DNA of 45,610 nt from Lachnospiraceae bacterium (GTDB lineage Bacteria; Bacillota; Clostridia; Lachnospirales; Lachnospiraceae), in the NCBI GenBank assembly GCA_900757145.1, contig CAAEMT010000029.1, positions 1 to 45,610 on the forward strand. The letters run 5' to 3'. Below the pieces are notes generated by a model, which made no database searches, was not told where the DNA came from, and was given only the letters and a program-made list of their open reading frames with translations. Position numbers and translations under genes: made by a program. Shown in pieces: positions 7,666-16,024 of the stretch. Position 1 is the first letter of the stretch; every line of letters starts with the position of its first letter.

Positions 7666-9936
7666 ATGATTGTTATACCAGTTCATGATATGGTGCTGTT
7701 TCCCGGCGTCAATTTTTATTTTAAGAAGGAAGCGTATCAGCAGTGGAGCGGCGCGCAGGAGATTACAGAAGAAGAGATTCTGTTTTTGCTGCAGCGGGAA
7801 TCAAAAGATATAAAAGAAGCGACGGCTGACGATTTTTATCCAATCGGCTTTCTGGCACATACGTCAGGCGTTGACTCAGAGGGACTTGTAAAGGTGAACA
7901 TTCGCGCGCGCGTTGATGTGGCAGATATTGAGAACAGCGCAGGTACATTCCGTGCGGCAGCCAGTGTACGCCCTGAGCTTGAGGATATGTCGGCGGAGGA
8001 GCGAAAAGAGCTTCTGGAGAGGCTGCGCGCTTCTATTTTACAGTTTATTCAGGGATTTCAGTGGGGAGTATTTATTCGAAGTACGGTACAGCGCTGGAAT
8101 TCTCTGGAGGAAATGATCTGTGCTGTGTCAGGATATATGAGTCTTGACTGGCAGGAAAAATATGCGATGATGGAGACAGATTCGCTGCGGGAGCGGGGAA
8201 GACTGATCGAGCAGGCAGTGTATGCATTTATTGAAGAAAGCCATGTGACGCAGGAGGCTGCGCAGGCGCAGCAGGAGAGTCATGATCAGCTCTACCGTGA
8301 GGCTGCGATCAAAAAGCAGCTTGGATTTTTACAGCAGCAGCTTGAAGACATGCATCCGGAGAGCAGTTCTGAGACGGCTCAGTTTGCAAAGCGCATTGAA
8401 GAGTCCGGTATGAATGAAACTGCGAAAAAGGAAGCGGAAAAGGTCTTAAACCGCATAAAGCAGGAAGGCAAGGAAGGGCATGAGTACGGTATGCTCTACG
8501 ACTATCTTGATTTTGTGACGGGATTGGAATGGAAGAAGGCAAAGCCTTCAAAGATCAATCTTGAGCGGGCGCAGAAGATACTGGATGAGGAGCACTACGG
8601 ATTGAAAAAGGTCAAGGAGCGTATCATAGAGCAGCTTGCGGTGATGGCGCTCCGAAAAAAGCAGTCCGGTTCTATCCTGCTCTTCGTAGGGGCGCCTGGT
8701 ACCGGAAAGACGAGTATCGGTCAGAGTATCGCGCGAGCCCTTGACCGCAGCTACGTGCGCATCAGTCTCGGCGGTATCCGTGATGAGGCGGAGATCAGAG
8801 GACACCGCCGGACGTATATCGGCGCAATGCCGGGGCGCATTATGGAGGGGATGAAGAGAAGTGGCGCGTCTAATCCTGTCATGGTGCTGGATGAGGTAGA
8901 CAAGCTTGCAAAGGATTACGGCGGAGATCCGGCAAGCGCGCTTTTGGAGGTACTTGATCCTGAGCAAAACGGCACATTTACAGATCACTATATGAATGTA
9001 CCGTATGATCTTTCAGATGTGCTGTTTGTCTGTACGGCAAATTCTGTCGATACGATCCCTGAGCCTCTCCTGAACCGTATGGAGGTGATCTCATTCTCGG
9101 GATATACGGCAGCGGAAAAATTCCAGATCGCAAAGCGTCATCTGCTCCCGAAGGTTATGGCTGAGACGGGGATTGATGCGAAGAGTCTGAAGGTGACGGA
9201 TGCCGCAATACAAAAACTGATCGATGATTATACGATGGAATCCGGTGTGCGCGGACTGAAAAAACAGATCGGCAAACTGTGCCGCAGCGCGGCAGTGAAG
9301 CTTGTGAGCGGCGAACAGAAGCGTATTACAGTAAGCGCGAAGAAGCTGGAGGATTTTGTCGGCAGGAAGAGTACGCATCATGACAGACGTATCTCTCAGG
9401 CTGTATCGGGAGTCGTGACGGGACTTGCATGGACGAGCGCCGGAGGAGAGATACTGTTTATTGAAGCGAAGCTTGTGCCGGGCAGCGGGGAGCTAATCAT
9501 CACGGGACAGCTTGGTGATGTGATGAAGGAGTCGGTACAGATCGCGGTCAGCATTGTAAAATCGTTGTATCCTGAGAGCGCGAGCATGTTTAAAGAAAAT
9601 GATCTGCATATCCATGTGCCGGCAGGAGCGGTGCCAAAAGACGGGCCGTCGGCAGGGATAACGATCACGACAGCGGTCGCGTCGCTTTTGTGCCGGAGAA
9701 CAGTAAGTCCGAAGCTTGCGATGACAGGGGAGATTTCGCTGCGGGGAAGCGTCCTGCCGATTGGCGGTTTGCCGGAGAAGCTGATGGCAGCGCAGCGCGC
9801 AGGTATTACAGAGGTGCTCATACCGGAGGAGAATGTTTCCAATCTGGAAGAGGTGGCGGACGAGGTTAAAGAGAAGCTGAATATCATTCCGGTAAGACAT
9901 ATTTCGGACGTTTTGAAGCATGTATGGAATGAATAG
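7666..9936 (+). CDS. lon: ATP-dependent protease Lon (LonA type)
   Basis: This 756-residue serine protease degrades misfolded and regulatory proteins in the cytoplasm. Domains in order: LON substrate-binding domain (about 1-200, with VIPVHDMVLFPGV at the start), coiled helical region (about 200-300), AAA+ module with Walker A GAPGTGKT at 342-349 and Walker B VMVLDEVDK, and a C-terminal protease domain with the Ser-Lys dyad (Ser662 in DGPSAG, Lys705 in GGLPEK). A GTG at 7657 is in frame, but AAGGAG at 7652-7657 is spaced for ATG 7666. It appears to be monocistronic. The CIRCE operator in its leader predicts HrcA-dependent heat-shock control. Confidence 0.97.
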   Translation: MIVIPVHDMVLFPGVNFYFKKEAYQQWSGAQEITEEEILFLLQRESKDIKEATADDFYPIGFLAHTSGVDSEGLVKVNIRARVDVADIENSAGTFRAAASVRPELEDMSAEERKELLERLRASILQFIQGFQWGVFIRSTVQRWNSLEEMICAVSGYMSLDWQEKYAMMETDSLRERGRLIEQAVYAFIEESHVTQEAAQAQQESHDQLYREAAIKKQLGFLQQQLEDMHPESSSETAQFAKRIEESGMNETAKKEAEKVLNRIKQEGKEGHEYGMLYDYLDFVTGLEWKKAKPSKINLERAQKILDEEHYGLKKVKERIIEQLAVMALRKKQSGSILLFVGAPGTGKTSIGQSIARALDRSYVRISLGGIRDEAEIRGHRRTYIGAMPGRIMEGMKRSGASNPVMVLDEVDKLAKDYGGDPASALLEVLDPEQNGTFTDHYMNVPYDLSDVLFVCTANSVDTIPEPLLNRMEVISFSGYTAAEKFQIAKRHLLPKVMAETGIDAKSLKVTDAAIQKLIDDYTMESGVRGLKKQIGKLCRSAAVKLVSGEQKRITVSAKKLEDFVGRKSTHHDRRISQAVSGVVTGLAWTSAGGEILFIEAKLVPGSGELIITGQLGDVMKESVQIAVSIVKSLYPESASMFKENDLHIHVPAGAVPKDGPSAGITITTAVASLLCRRTVSPKLAMTGEISLRGSVLPIGGLPEKLMAAQRAGITEVLIPEENVSNLEEVADEVKEKLNIIPVRHISDVLKHVWNE

Positions 9937-9938
9937 TG

Positions 9939-9968
9939 CATTTTTCACAAAAATGATTGATTTTTTTT
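9939..9968 (+). terminator. Weak terminator after lon
   Basis: CATTTTT (9939-9945) and AAAAATG (9949-9955) form a 7-bp stem with a CAC loop, followed within a few bases by a run of eight T. The stem is A/T-rich, so strength is uncertain. Its T-run overlaps the next promoter. Confidence 0.45.
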
Positions 9969-9985
9969 GTCGCTTATATTAAAAT
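9957..9985 (+). promoter_or_regulatory. Sigma-A promoter for the PucR-type regulator gene
   Basis: TTGATT at 9957-9962 and TAAAAT at 9980-9985 with a 17-base spacer, about 75 bases before the GTG start. Confidence 0.65.
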
Positions 9986-10062
9986 AATAACAGTCAGCAA
10001 TCTGACGGCTTGATATACTATTTATTCGGGGTATTTGGAGAGAAGTAAAGGAGGACTACGGG

Positions 10063-11151
10063 GTGATATCGAATCAGGTTTTGCAAGCGACATTAGACGG
10101 ATTAAAGGCAATCAGCAGGGTGGATTTATGTGTGCTTGATACAGAAGGGATCATGCTGGCGACCACATTTGAAGAGGCAGAAAATTTCCGAGACTCTGTA
10201 CTGGGGTTTGTGGATTCACCGGCTGACAGTCAGGTAGTTTCAGGCTGTCAGTTTTATAAAGTATTTGATGACCATCAGCTGGAATATATCCTTCTTGCGA
10301 ATGGAAACAGCGATGATGTTCATATGGTAGGGCGTATGGCTGCTTTTCAGCTTCAGAATCTTCTGGTAGCGTATAAGGAGCGTTTTGATAAGGATAACTT
10401 TATCAAAAACCTTCTCTTGGACAATCTGCTACTTGTGGATATTTACAACCGCGCGAAGAAGCTTCATATTGATACGGAGGCGCGCCGCGTTGTATTTATT
10501 CTGGAAATCCAAAATGAAAAAGAAAACAGCTCTCTTGAGACAGTGCGCTACCTGTTTAATTCCAGATCAGGTGATTTCATTACAGCAGTGGATGAAAACA
10601 GCATCATAGTGGTCAAGGAGCTTGCTCCGCAGGATGGATATGCGGAGATGGAAAAGATCGCGGAGATGATTCTCGATTCTCTCGGAGAAGAGAAGAAAGC
10701 AGATGCTCTGATCGCATACGGTACGATCGTAGGTGAGATTAAGGAAGTATCGCGTTCTTATAAGGAAGCGCGCATGGCATTAAATGTCGGCAAGATTTTC
10801 TTTGCGGAGCGTTCTGTGATTGCATACAGCTCTCTTGGTATTGGACGACTGATCTATCAGCTTCCGATTCCGCTTTGTAAGATGTTTATCCGCGAGATCT
10901 TCGACGGAAAGTCTCCGGATGATTTTGATGAGGAGACGCTTGTTACGATCAACAAATTTTTTGAGAACAGTCTGAACGTTTCCGAGACGTCGCGGCAGCT
11001 CTATATCCACAGAAATACGCTGGTATACCGCCTCGATAAGCTACAGAAGTCCACAGGACTTGATCTGCGTGTCTTTGAGGACGCCATTACGTTTAAGATC
11101 GCGTTGATGGTCGTGAAGTATATGAGATATATGGAAAATCAGGAATACTAA
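10063..11151 (+). CDS. PucR/CdaR-type helix-turn-helix regulator
   Basis: This 362-residue protein starts with GTG preceded by AAAGGAGG. The N-terminal part (about 1-115) resembles the putative sugar-diacid-recognition/GAF-like domain of CdaR proteins. A middle domain (about 140-260) fits the GGDEF-like region of the family. The C-terminus (about 305-355) is the PucR-type HTH, with NVSETSRQLYIHRNTLVYRL. Relatives activate sugar-diacid, purine or amino-acid genes, but the ligand cannot be read from the sequence. No obvious target operon flanks it: Lon is upstream and a protease gene follows after two hairpins, so it probably acts elsewhere or on itself. Confidence 0.85.
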   Translation: MISNQVLQATLDGLKAISRVDLCVLDTEGIMLATTFEEAENFRDSVLGFVDSPADSQVVSGCQFYKVFDDHQLEYILLANGNSDDVHMVGRMAAFQLQNLLVAYKERFDKDNFIKNLLLDNLLLVDIYNRAKKLHIDTEARRVVFILEIQNEKENSSLETVRYLFNSRSGDFITAVDENSIIVVKELAPQDGYAEMEKIAEMILDSLGEEKKADALIAYGTIVGEIKEVSRSYKEARMALNVGKIFFAERSVIAYSSLGIGRLIYQLPIPLCKMFIREIFDGKSPDDFDEETLVTINKFFENSLNVSETSRQLYIHRNTLVYRLDKLQKSTGLDLRVFEDAITFKIALMVVKYMRYMENQEY

Positions 11152-11158
11152 AAATATC

Positions 11159-11189
11159 AAAGAATGCGCGCAGCGCATTCTTTTGTTTT
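11159..11189 (+). terminator. Rho-independent terminator
   Basis: AGAATGCGC (11161-11169) pairs perfectly with GCGCATTCT (11173-11181) around a 3-base loop, followed by TTTGTTTT. It ends the PucR-type regulator transcript. Confidence 0.88.
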
Positions 11190-11225
11190 GCACATAAGCA
11201 GCCGAAATTTTGGCTGCTTATGTGC
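11190..11225. repeat. Second perfect hairpin after the regulator gene
   Basis: GCACATAAGCAGCC (11190-11203) pairs perfectly with 11212-11225 around a short loop. There is no T-run, so it is not a classical terminator. It sits directly after one and may be a dispersed palindrome. Confidence 0.6.
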
Positions 11226-11266
11226 TCGCAGCGCATCTTCGTTGTAGGGCGTGGTAAAAGTGAGGC

Positions 11267-11302
11267 TTGAAAATTGCGGTAAAGTGTATTAAATTATAGA
11301 AT
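11267..11302 (+). promoter_or_regulatory. Promoter(s) for the processing protease gene
   Basis: Two overlapping sigma-A-like sites fit: TTGAAA (11267) with 17-base spacing to TAAATT, and TTGCGG (11274-11279) with 17-base spacing to TAGAAT (11297-11302). Confidence 0.5.
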
Positions 11303-11361
11303 GAACTGAGATATTAAATACGATCAGGCGCAGAAATGTCTGATATAAAGGAGGCCGACGA

Positions 11362-12801
11362 ATGGCGAAGCTGCCAGAAACGGACGAAGAAGAAAAAAAA
11401 GAAGCGAAAGTGGAAGCGTATTCCAGAGAAAACAGTGAATGCAGCGAAGAAGATACCAAAGAATACGGCGGTGAATGCAGCGGCGGCAGTATGCAGTACA
11501 GACAAAAGGGACGCGTTTCGGCTTTTATTGCGGGTATACTGACTGCGTTTTTGTGCATCATTGTTTTTCAGGTTGGGTGGACGGCGGCAGAGCGCGGTCT
11601 GTTTGGCAGAAAGGATGAGACTTTAGAGGATGCGGGCGCGCAGATCCTTACTGACAATAAGACACGGTATAAGCTTGCCGAGATACAGAAATTGATGGAA
11701 GAGAATTATCTGGAGGAAATAGACGGCGATACACTTTCCGCCTATCTTTTTAAGGGCGTTGCCGCAGGACTTGGAGATCCGTATGCGAGCTATTATTCCA
11801 GAGCGGAGCTGCAGTCAGTGCTTGATGAGAGCCGCGGCGAATATTTCGGTATTGGAGCAACGCTGATGTTCGATGAGCAGACGGGAGAGCACATAGTTGT
11901 AGAGGTATACAAGGGAAGTCCTTCGGAAAAAGCAGGTCTTATGCAGGGGGATGTGCTTCTGTCTGTTGAAGGAGAAACGCTGGATGGAGTAAGCCTTACG
12001 GATACGGTGGCGATGATCAAGGAAAAAGAAGGTTCCTTTTCGGTTGAGGTATATCGGGCAGAGACAGATGAGACGTTAACACTTACTTTAGAGTGCGGTG
12101 AGGTTGCGCTTGATTATGTAGAAGAAAAGATGATGGATGAACAGATCGGATACGTCTCTGTTTCGGAATTTACGACTCTGGCGGCGGAGCAGTTTTCCGA
12201 GGCAGTCGAAGCTTTGAATGAGCAGGGGATGGAAAAGCTGATCGTAGATTTGCGCGGCAATCCCGGTGGGCTTCTGGATGCTGTCCTTTCCATGCTTGAC
12301 GATATTCTTCCGAAAGAGCTTGTCGTGTATACGGAGGATAAAAACGGAGAGCAGGAAAAATATTATACAGACAAAGAGCGGATTATCTCCTGCGAGGTAG
12401 CGGTACTCGTAGACGGATTTTCCGCCAGTGCATCGGAGATTTTTGCAGGAGCTGTGCAGGATCTGGGGCTCGGGCCCGTAGTCGGGACGCAGACATACGG
12501 AAAGGGCGTTGTGCAAAATACCTACTTTCTTTCTGACGGTTCGGCAGTCAAATTTACGACAGAAAAGTATTTTACGCCTGCGGGGCAGGATATTGACGGG
12601 AACGGAATCACACCGGACGTTGTAATCGAGGAGGCTCAGCTTCCGAAGAAACAAAGCACAGGAAATGCGCAGGCGGAAGCAGGCGATGTACAGACAGAGA
12701 CAGAGATGTACAAAGACGGCAGGACTGAGACCAGGGAAGAAGAACTCCCTGATACGAGAGATCTCGTTCTGGAAAAGACAATGGAGGTGCTTCGGGAATA
12801 A
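11362..12801 (+). CDS. C-terminal processing peptidase (S41 family, CtpA-like)
   Basis: This 479-residue protein has a hydrophilic, Glu/Lys-rich cytoplasmic N-terminus (about 1-48), one membrane segment (about 50-72), and an extracytoplasmic part with a PDZ domain (about 150-235, GSPSEKAGLMQGDVLLSVEG) and the S41 protease core. The Ser-Lys dyad motifs GFSASASE and TYGKGVVQ are present, with DLRGNPGG as the family signature. The C-terminal 50 residues are acidic and polar. AAAGGAGG precedes the ATG. Relatives trim exported proteins and release sporulation or envelope signals. It is followed after 34 bp by the sigma-like gene, so the two may be cotranscribed. Confidence 0.93.
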   Translation: MAKLPETDEEEKKEAKVEAYSRENSECSEEDTKEYGGECSGGSMQYRQKGRVSAFIAGILTAFLCIIVFQVGWTAAERGLFGRKDETLEDAGAQILTDNKTRYKLAEIQKLMEENYLEEIDGDTLSAYLFKGVAAGLGDPYASYYSRAELQSVLDESRGEYFGIGATLMFDEQTGEHIVVEVYKGSPSEKAGLMQGDVLLSVEGETLDGVSLTDTVAMIKEKEGSFSVEVYRAETDETLTLTLECGEVALDYVEEKMMDEQIGYVSVSEFTTLAAEQFSEAVEALNEQGMEKLIVDLRGNPGGLLDAVLSMLDDILPKELVVYTEDKNGEQEKYYTDKERIISCEVAVLVDGFSASASEIFAGAVQDLGLGPVVGTQTYGKGVVQNTYFLSDGSAVKFTTEKYFTPAGQDIDGNGITPDVVIEEAQLPKKQSTGNAQAEAGDVQTETEMYKDGRTETREEELPDTRDLVLEKTMEVLRE

Positions 12802-12835
12802 AGCGGAGCCGTAGGACCAGAGGATAGGAGTGGCG

Positions 12836-13573
12836 ATGGAAAATAAGATTATATTTCGGGAAATGCTGACAGAGATAAAGAAGGCGGCGGATGCGGCGGG
12901 CAACGTCATCACTAAGGATGAGATCAGAAGCCTTCTTAAGGGGCTTCCTCTGGAGGAAGAGCACTTTGAAATGGTATACAAGTATCTTGACAGTCAGAAG
13001 ATACATGTTGTAGAGTCGAAGGAAGAAGCGCAGGAAGTCCTGCAGGAGGCGCCGGAGAGAAGCCTGTCTTTGTATCTTGAAGAGCTGTCGGAGCTTTCGG
13101 ACGAAGCATCTGAGGACGAACAGGAGCTTCTTCGGAGGGCGATGCTTGGAGACGAGAACGCCAGGAGTGCACTGATTGAGAGCTATCTGCCTCTTATCTG
13201 CGAGATGGCTGGAGAATACAGTGGATCGGAGATTCCTGCTGAGGACCTGATCCAGGAGGGAAATCTCGGACTTTTGATGGCGATGAACAAGCTTGCGAAA
13301 TTCGATAATCCCGCGGCTGGCCGCGCGCATCTGCTCAACAGCATCAATCAGGCGATGGAGCAGGCGATCGAAATGAGCCGCGAAAGCAAGCAGATGGACG
13401 AGGGCATCGTAAGCCGTGTAAACCACTTAAAGGAAGCGGCTGACAATCTGGAGCGGGATCTCGGACATAAGGTTTCGGCTGAGGAGCTGTCGGCATATCT
13501 GGAAATGCCGCTTGAGGAGATACGCGATGTATTGCGGATGTCAGGCGATCAGTTTGAATTAGAGGAAAAATAA
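12836..13573 (+). CDS. Sigma-70-like protein lacking region 4 and with degenerate region 2.3-2.4
   Basis: This 245-residue protein looks like a primary sigma factor cut short. Residues 1-60 resemble region 1.1; about 95-150 carry regions 1.2-2.2, including LIESYLPLI and the near-invariant core-binding motif EDLIQEGNLGLLMA. The stretch where sigma factors have FSTYATWWIRQAI for -10 recognition and melting is replaced by unrelated AGRAHLLNSINQAMEQAI. Residues about 190-240 match region 3 (RDLGHKVSAEELSAYLEMPLEEIRDVL). Nothing corresponding to region 4 follows. GTG 12830 is in frame, but AGGAG fits ATG 12836 better. It could bind RNA polymerase core without promoter recognition. Sigma relationship is clear; function is inferred. 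Confidence 0.75.
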   Translation: MENKIIFREMLTEIKKAADAAGNVITKDEIRSLLKGLPLEEEHFEMVYKYLDSQKIHVVESKEEAQEVLQEAPERSLSLYLEELSELSDEASEDEQELLRRAMLGDENARSALIESYLPLICEMAGEYSGSEIPAEDLIQEGNLGLLMAMNKLAKFDNPAAGRAHLLNSINQAMEQAIEMSRESKQMDEGIVSRVNHLKEAADNLERDLGHKVSAEELSAYLEMPLEEIRDVLRMSGDQFELEEK

Positions 13574-13607
13574 GAAAAGAGCATTTATGCGGATTCGGAG
13601 GAGATGT

Positions 13608-15044
13608 ATGAAAAGAACAAAAATTATCTGTACTATGGGACCAAATACGAATAACAGAGACACATTAAAGGCGCTGGCAGAGAACGGCATGGACATTGCG
13701 CGCTTTAATTTTTCGCATGGAGATTATGAGGAGCAAAAGGGCAGAATGGATCTGCTCAAAAGCGTGAGGGCGGAGATCAAAAAACCGATCGCTATCCTGC
13801 TTGATACAAAAGGACCGGAGATCCGTACAGGACAGTTTGAAAGCGATAGGAAGATCAGATTGAATGAGGGAGACGAGTTTATCCTGACGGGCGAAGATAT
13901 CATGGGAAATGAAAAAAAGGTAAGCCTGACGTATCCGGATCTTTATAAGGACGTAAAGCCGGGAGCGACAATCCTGATTGATGACGGTCTTATTGGGCTT
14001 GAGGTCAAAGAGATATGCGGAAGGGATATTGTCTGCACAGTCAAAAACGGCGGCGAGCTCGGACAGAAAAAAGGGATCAATGTGCCGGATGTGAGTGTCA
14101 GCCTTCCGGCAATCACCCAGAAAGATAAAGAGGATATTATTTTCGGTATCTCACAGGGGATAGACTTTATTGCGGCGTCTTTTGTACAGGATGCCAACGC
14201 GATTGAGGAAATCAGGGAACTCTTAAGAGAGCACGGTGCGGAACATGTTGATATAATAGCAAAGATCGAGAACAACGAGGGACTTCGTAATATCGACCGT
14301 ATTATCCAGGCGGCTGACGGAGTCATGGTAGCTAGAGGCGACCTCGGAGTGGAGATTCCGGCGTATGAGGTGCCGCATGTCCAGAAAATAATCGTTGATA
14401 AATGCAACAGCCAGTATAAGCCGGTTATTATTGCGACGCAGATGCTTGATTCTATGATCCGCAATCCGCGTCCGACAAGAGCTGAGGTCACTGACGTGGC
14501 AAATGCAATCCGTGAGGGAGCTGATGCGATCATGCTTTCAGGAGAAACGGCTGCGGGACAGTATCCGGTTGAGGCGCTTAAGATGATGGCAAAGATCGCA
14601 GAGTCAACAGAAGAATATCTTGACTATGAGACACTTCCGGTATTCCATGCAGTGTGCGGCGATACAAACGTATCGGCTGCAGTGGGAGTAGCTGCCGTGC
14701 GCACAGCGACCAATGTGCAGGCAAAATGTATCGTTACGCCGACTATGTCAGGACAGACGGCTCGCACGATGTCAAACGTCCGTTCAAAGATCCCGGTATA
14801 TGCAGTGACGCCAAATGAGTGGGCACAGCGCAAGATGCAGCTTTACTGGGGCGTAACGCCGGTGATGGGCTATACGGAGGACACGACAGATCATATCATC
14901 TCACATGCGATGTACGTCGTAATGCGCGAGGGCTTTGTAGAGTCGGGCGATATGGTCGTATTTACCGCAGGAGATCCGGCGACGAATATCGTCAAGGGTA
15001 AAGGTGCGACAACGAATATGATGCATGTGATTCAGGCAAAATAA
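13608..15044 (+). CDS. pyk: Pyruvate kinase
   Basis: This 478-residue enzyme converts phosphoenolpyruvate and ADP to pyruvate and ATP. The N-terminus MKRTKIICTMGPNTNN and NFSHGDYEE are family motifs; LLDTKGPEIRTG carries substrate contacts; the B domain spans about 70-170; IIAKIENNEGLRN holds the catalytic lysine and metal-binding Glu; GVMVARGDLGVEIP follows. The C-terminal allosteric domain ends normally near 478, without the extra PEP-utiliser domain found in Bacillus. CGGAGGAG before ATG 13608 decides the start over the upstream ATG at 13587. A long-loop terminator follows. Confidence 0.97.
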   Translation: MKRTKIICTMGPNTNNRDTLKALAENGMDIARFNFSHGDYEEQKGRMDLLKSVRAEIKKPIAILLDTKGPEIRTGQFESDRKIRLNEGDEFILTGEDIMGNEKKVSLTYPDLYKDVKPGATILIDDGLIGLEVKEICGRDIVCTVKNGGELGQKKGINVPDVSVSLPAITQKDKEDIIFGISQGIDFIAASFVQDANAIEEIRELLREHGAEHVDIIAKIENNEGLRNIDRIIQAADGVMVARGDLGVEIPAYEVPHVQKIIVDKCNSQYKPVIIATQMLDSMIRNPRPTRAEVTDVANAIREGADAIMLSGETAAGQYPVEALKMMAKIAESTEEYLDYETLPVFHAVCGDTNVSAAVGVAAVRTATNVQAKCIVTPTMSGQTARTMSNVRSKIPVYAVTPNEWAQRKMQLYWGVTPVMGYTEDTTDHIISHAMYVVMREGFVESGDMVVFTAGDPATNIVKGKGATTNMMHVIQAK

Positions 15045-15076
15045 GAAAGTCTTAATAAATTTTTGACAGGAATTTA

Positions 15077-15136
15077 AAAAGCCTCTGCTAAAATGGACAG
15101 TAGTGATACCGTGCATCAAGGCAGAGGCTTTTATTT
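15077..15136 (+). terminator. Terminator after pyk
   Basis: AAAAGCCTCTGC (15077-15088) pairs perfectly with GCAGAGGCTTTT (15121-15132), loop of 32 bases, ending in a T-rich tract. A TGCTAAAAT extended -10-like sequence overlaps the left arm, with TTGACA at 15063 but a 20-base spacer, so a promoter there is doubtful. Confidence 0.75.
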
Positions 15137-15274
15137 GATTCCTGTATGTGCCGCTTTTACGGCAGGATGTTTCAGCCCGGAAGATATTTGGCATGATCCT
15201 AACAGGGAGGTATTCTGTCAGTAGGTATGTGACTGTCTGTCCGCAGAGGGCAGATCTGGGGAAAGGAGAAGGAA

Positions 15275-15973
15275 ATGTATACGATACTGGTATGTGATGA
15301 TGAAAAAGAGATAGTGGACGCAATAGAGATATATCTTGTGCAGGAAGGCTTTCGGGTTCTTAAGGCATATGATGGAGAGGAGGCGCTTGAGATTTTGCAG
15401 CGGGAGGAAGTGCACCTTTTGGTGCTCGATCTGATGATGCCCAAGCTGGACGGGATCCATGCGATCATGAAGATACGGGAGGACAGCAGTATTCCGATCA
15501 TCGTGCTTTCTGCGAAGACGCAGGATACGGATAAGATACTGGGGCTGAATCTAGGCGCGGATGATTACGTTGCAAAGCCGTTTAATCCTTTGGAGCTGAT
15601 CGCGCGTGTGAAGTCGCAGATCAGACGCTATACGAATTTTGGGACGGCAGCAGAGGCTACGCCGTCTGAGCAGATATATTCTACAGGAGGCCTTGTGATC
15701 AATGACGACCGAAAAGAGGTAACGGTGGATGGAGAGATTGTGAAGCTGACAAGGATTGAGTACAATATCCTTTTATTCCTTGTAAAGAATAAAGGAAAGG
15801 TATTTTCTATTGATCAGATTTACGAGCAGATATGGAAGGAAGAGGCTTTCGGCGCAGACAATACGGTGACGGTACATATCCGGCATATCCGTGAGAAGAT
15901 AGAGATAGATCCCAAGAATCCAAAGTATTTGAAGGTAATTTGGGGAATAGGATACAAAGTGGAGAAACTATAG
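15275..15973 (+). CDS. Two-component response regulator, OmpR/PhoB family
   Basis: This 232-residue protein has a receiver domain (1-115) with acidic pair D8-D9, phospho-acceptor Asp52 in LLVLDLMMPKLDG and conserved Lys in DYVAKPFNP, and a winged-helix DNA-binding domain (about 135-230) with VKLTRIEYNILLFLVKN and VTVHIRHIREKIE. GGGAAAGGAGAAGG lies before the ATG. Its kinase partner starts 51 bp downstream. Such VncR/S-like pairs are common in Lachnospiraceae and usually sense envelope or peptide-antibiotic stress, but the signal here is unknown and no ABC transporter is adjacent. Confidence 0.94.
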   Translation: MYTILVCDDEKEIVDAIEIYLVQEGFRVLKAYDGEEALEILQREEVHLLVLDLMMPKLDGIHAIMKIREDSSIPIIVLSAKTQDTDKILGLNLGADDYVAKPFNPLELIARVKSQIRRYTNFGTAAEATPSEQIYSTGGLVINDDRKEVTVDGEIVKLTRIEYNILLFLVKNKGKVFSIDQIYEQIWKEEAFGADNTVTVHIRHIREKIEIDPKNPKYLKVIWGIGYKVEKL

Positions 15974-16024
15974 CGGCAGGGAGATTGATCCGGGCAATCG
16001 GTATGGTGTAAGAAGGAAGCATAT

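Noticed and set aside
15063..15094. TTGACA with TAAAAT as promoter of the response regulator
   Set aside because: The spacer is 20 bases and the -10 is part of the pyk terminator stem; kept only as a weak possibility.
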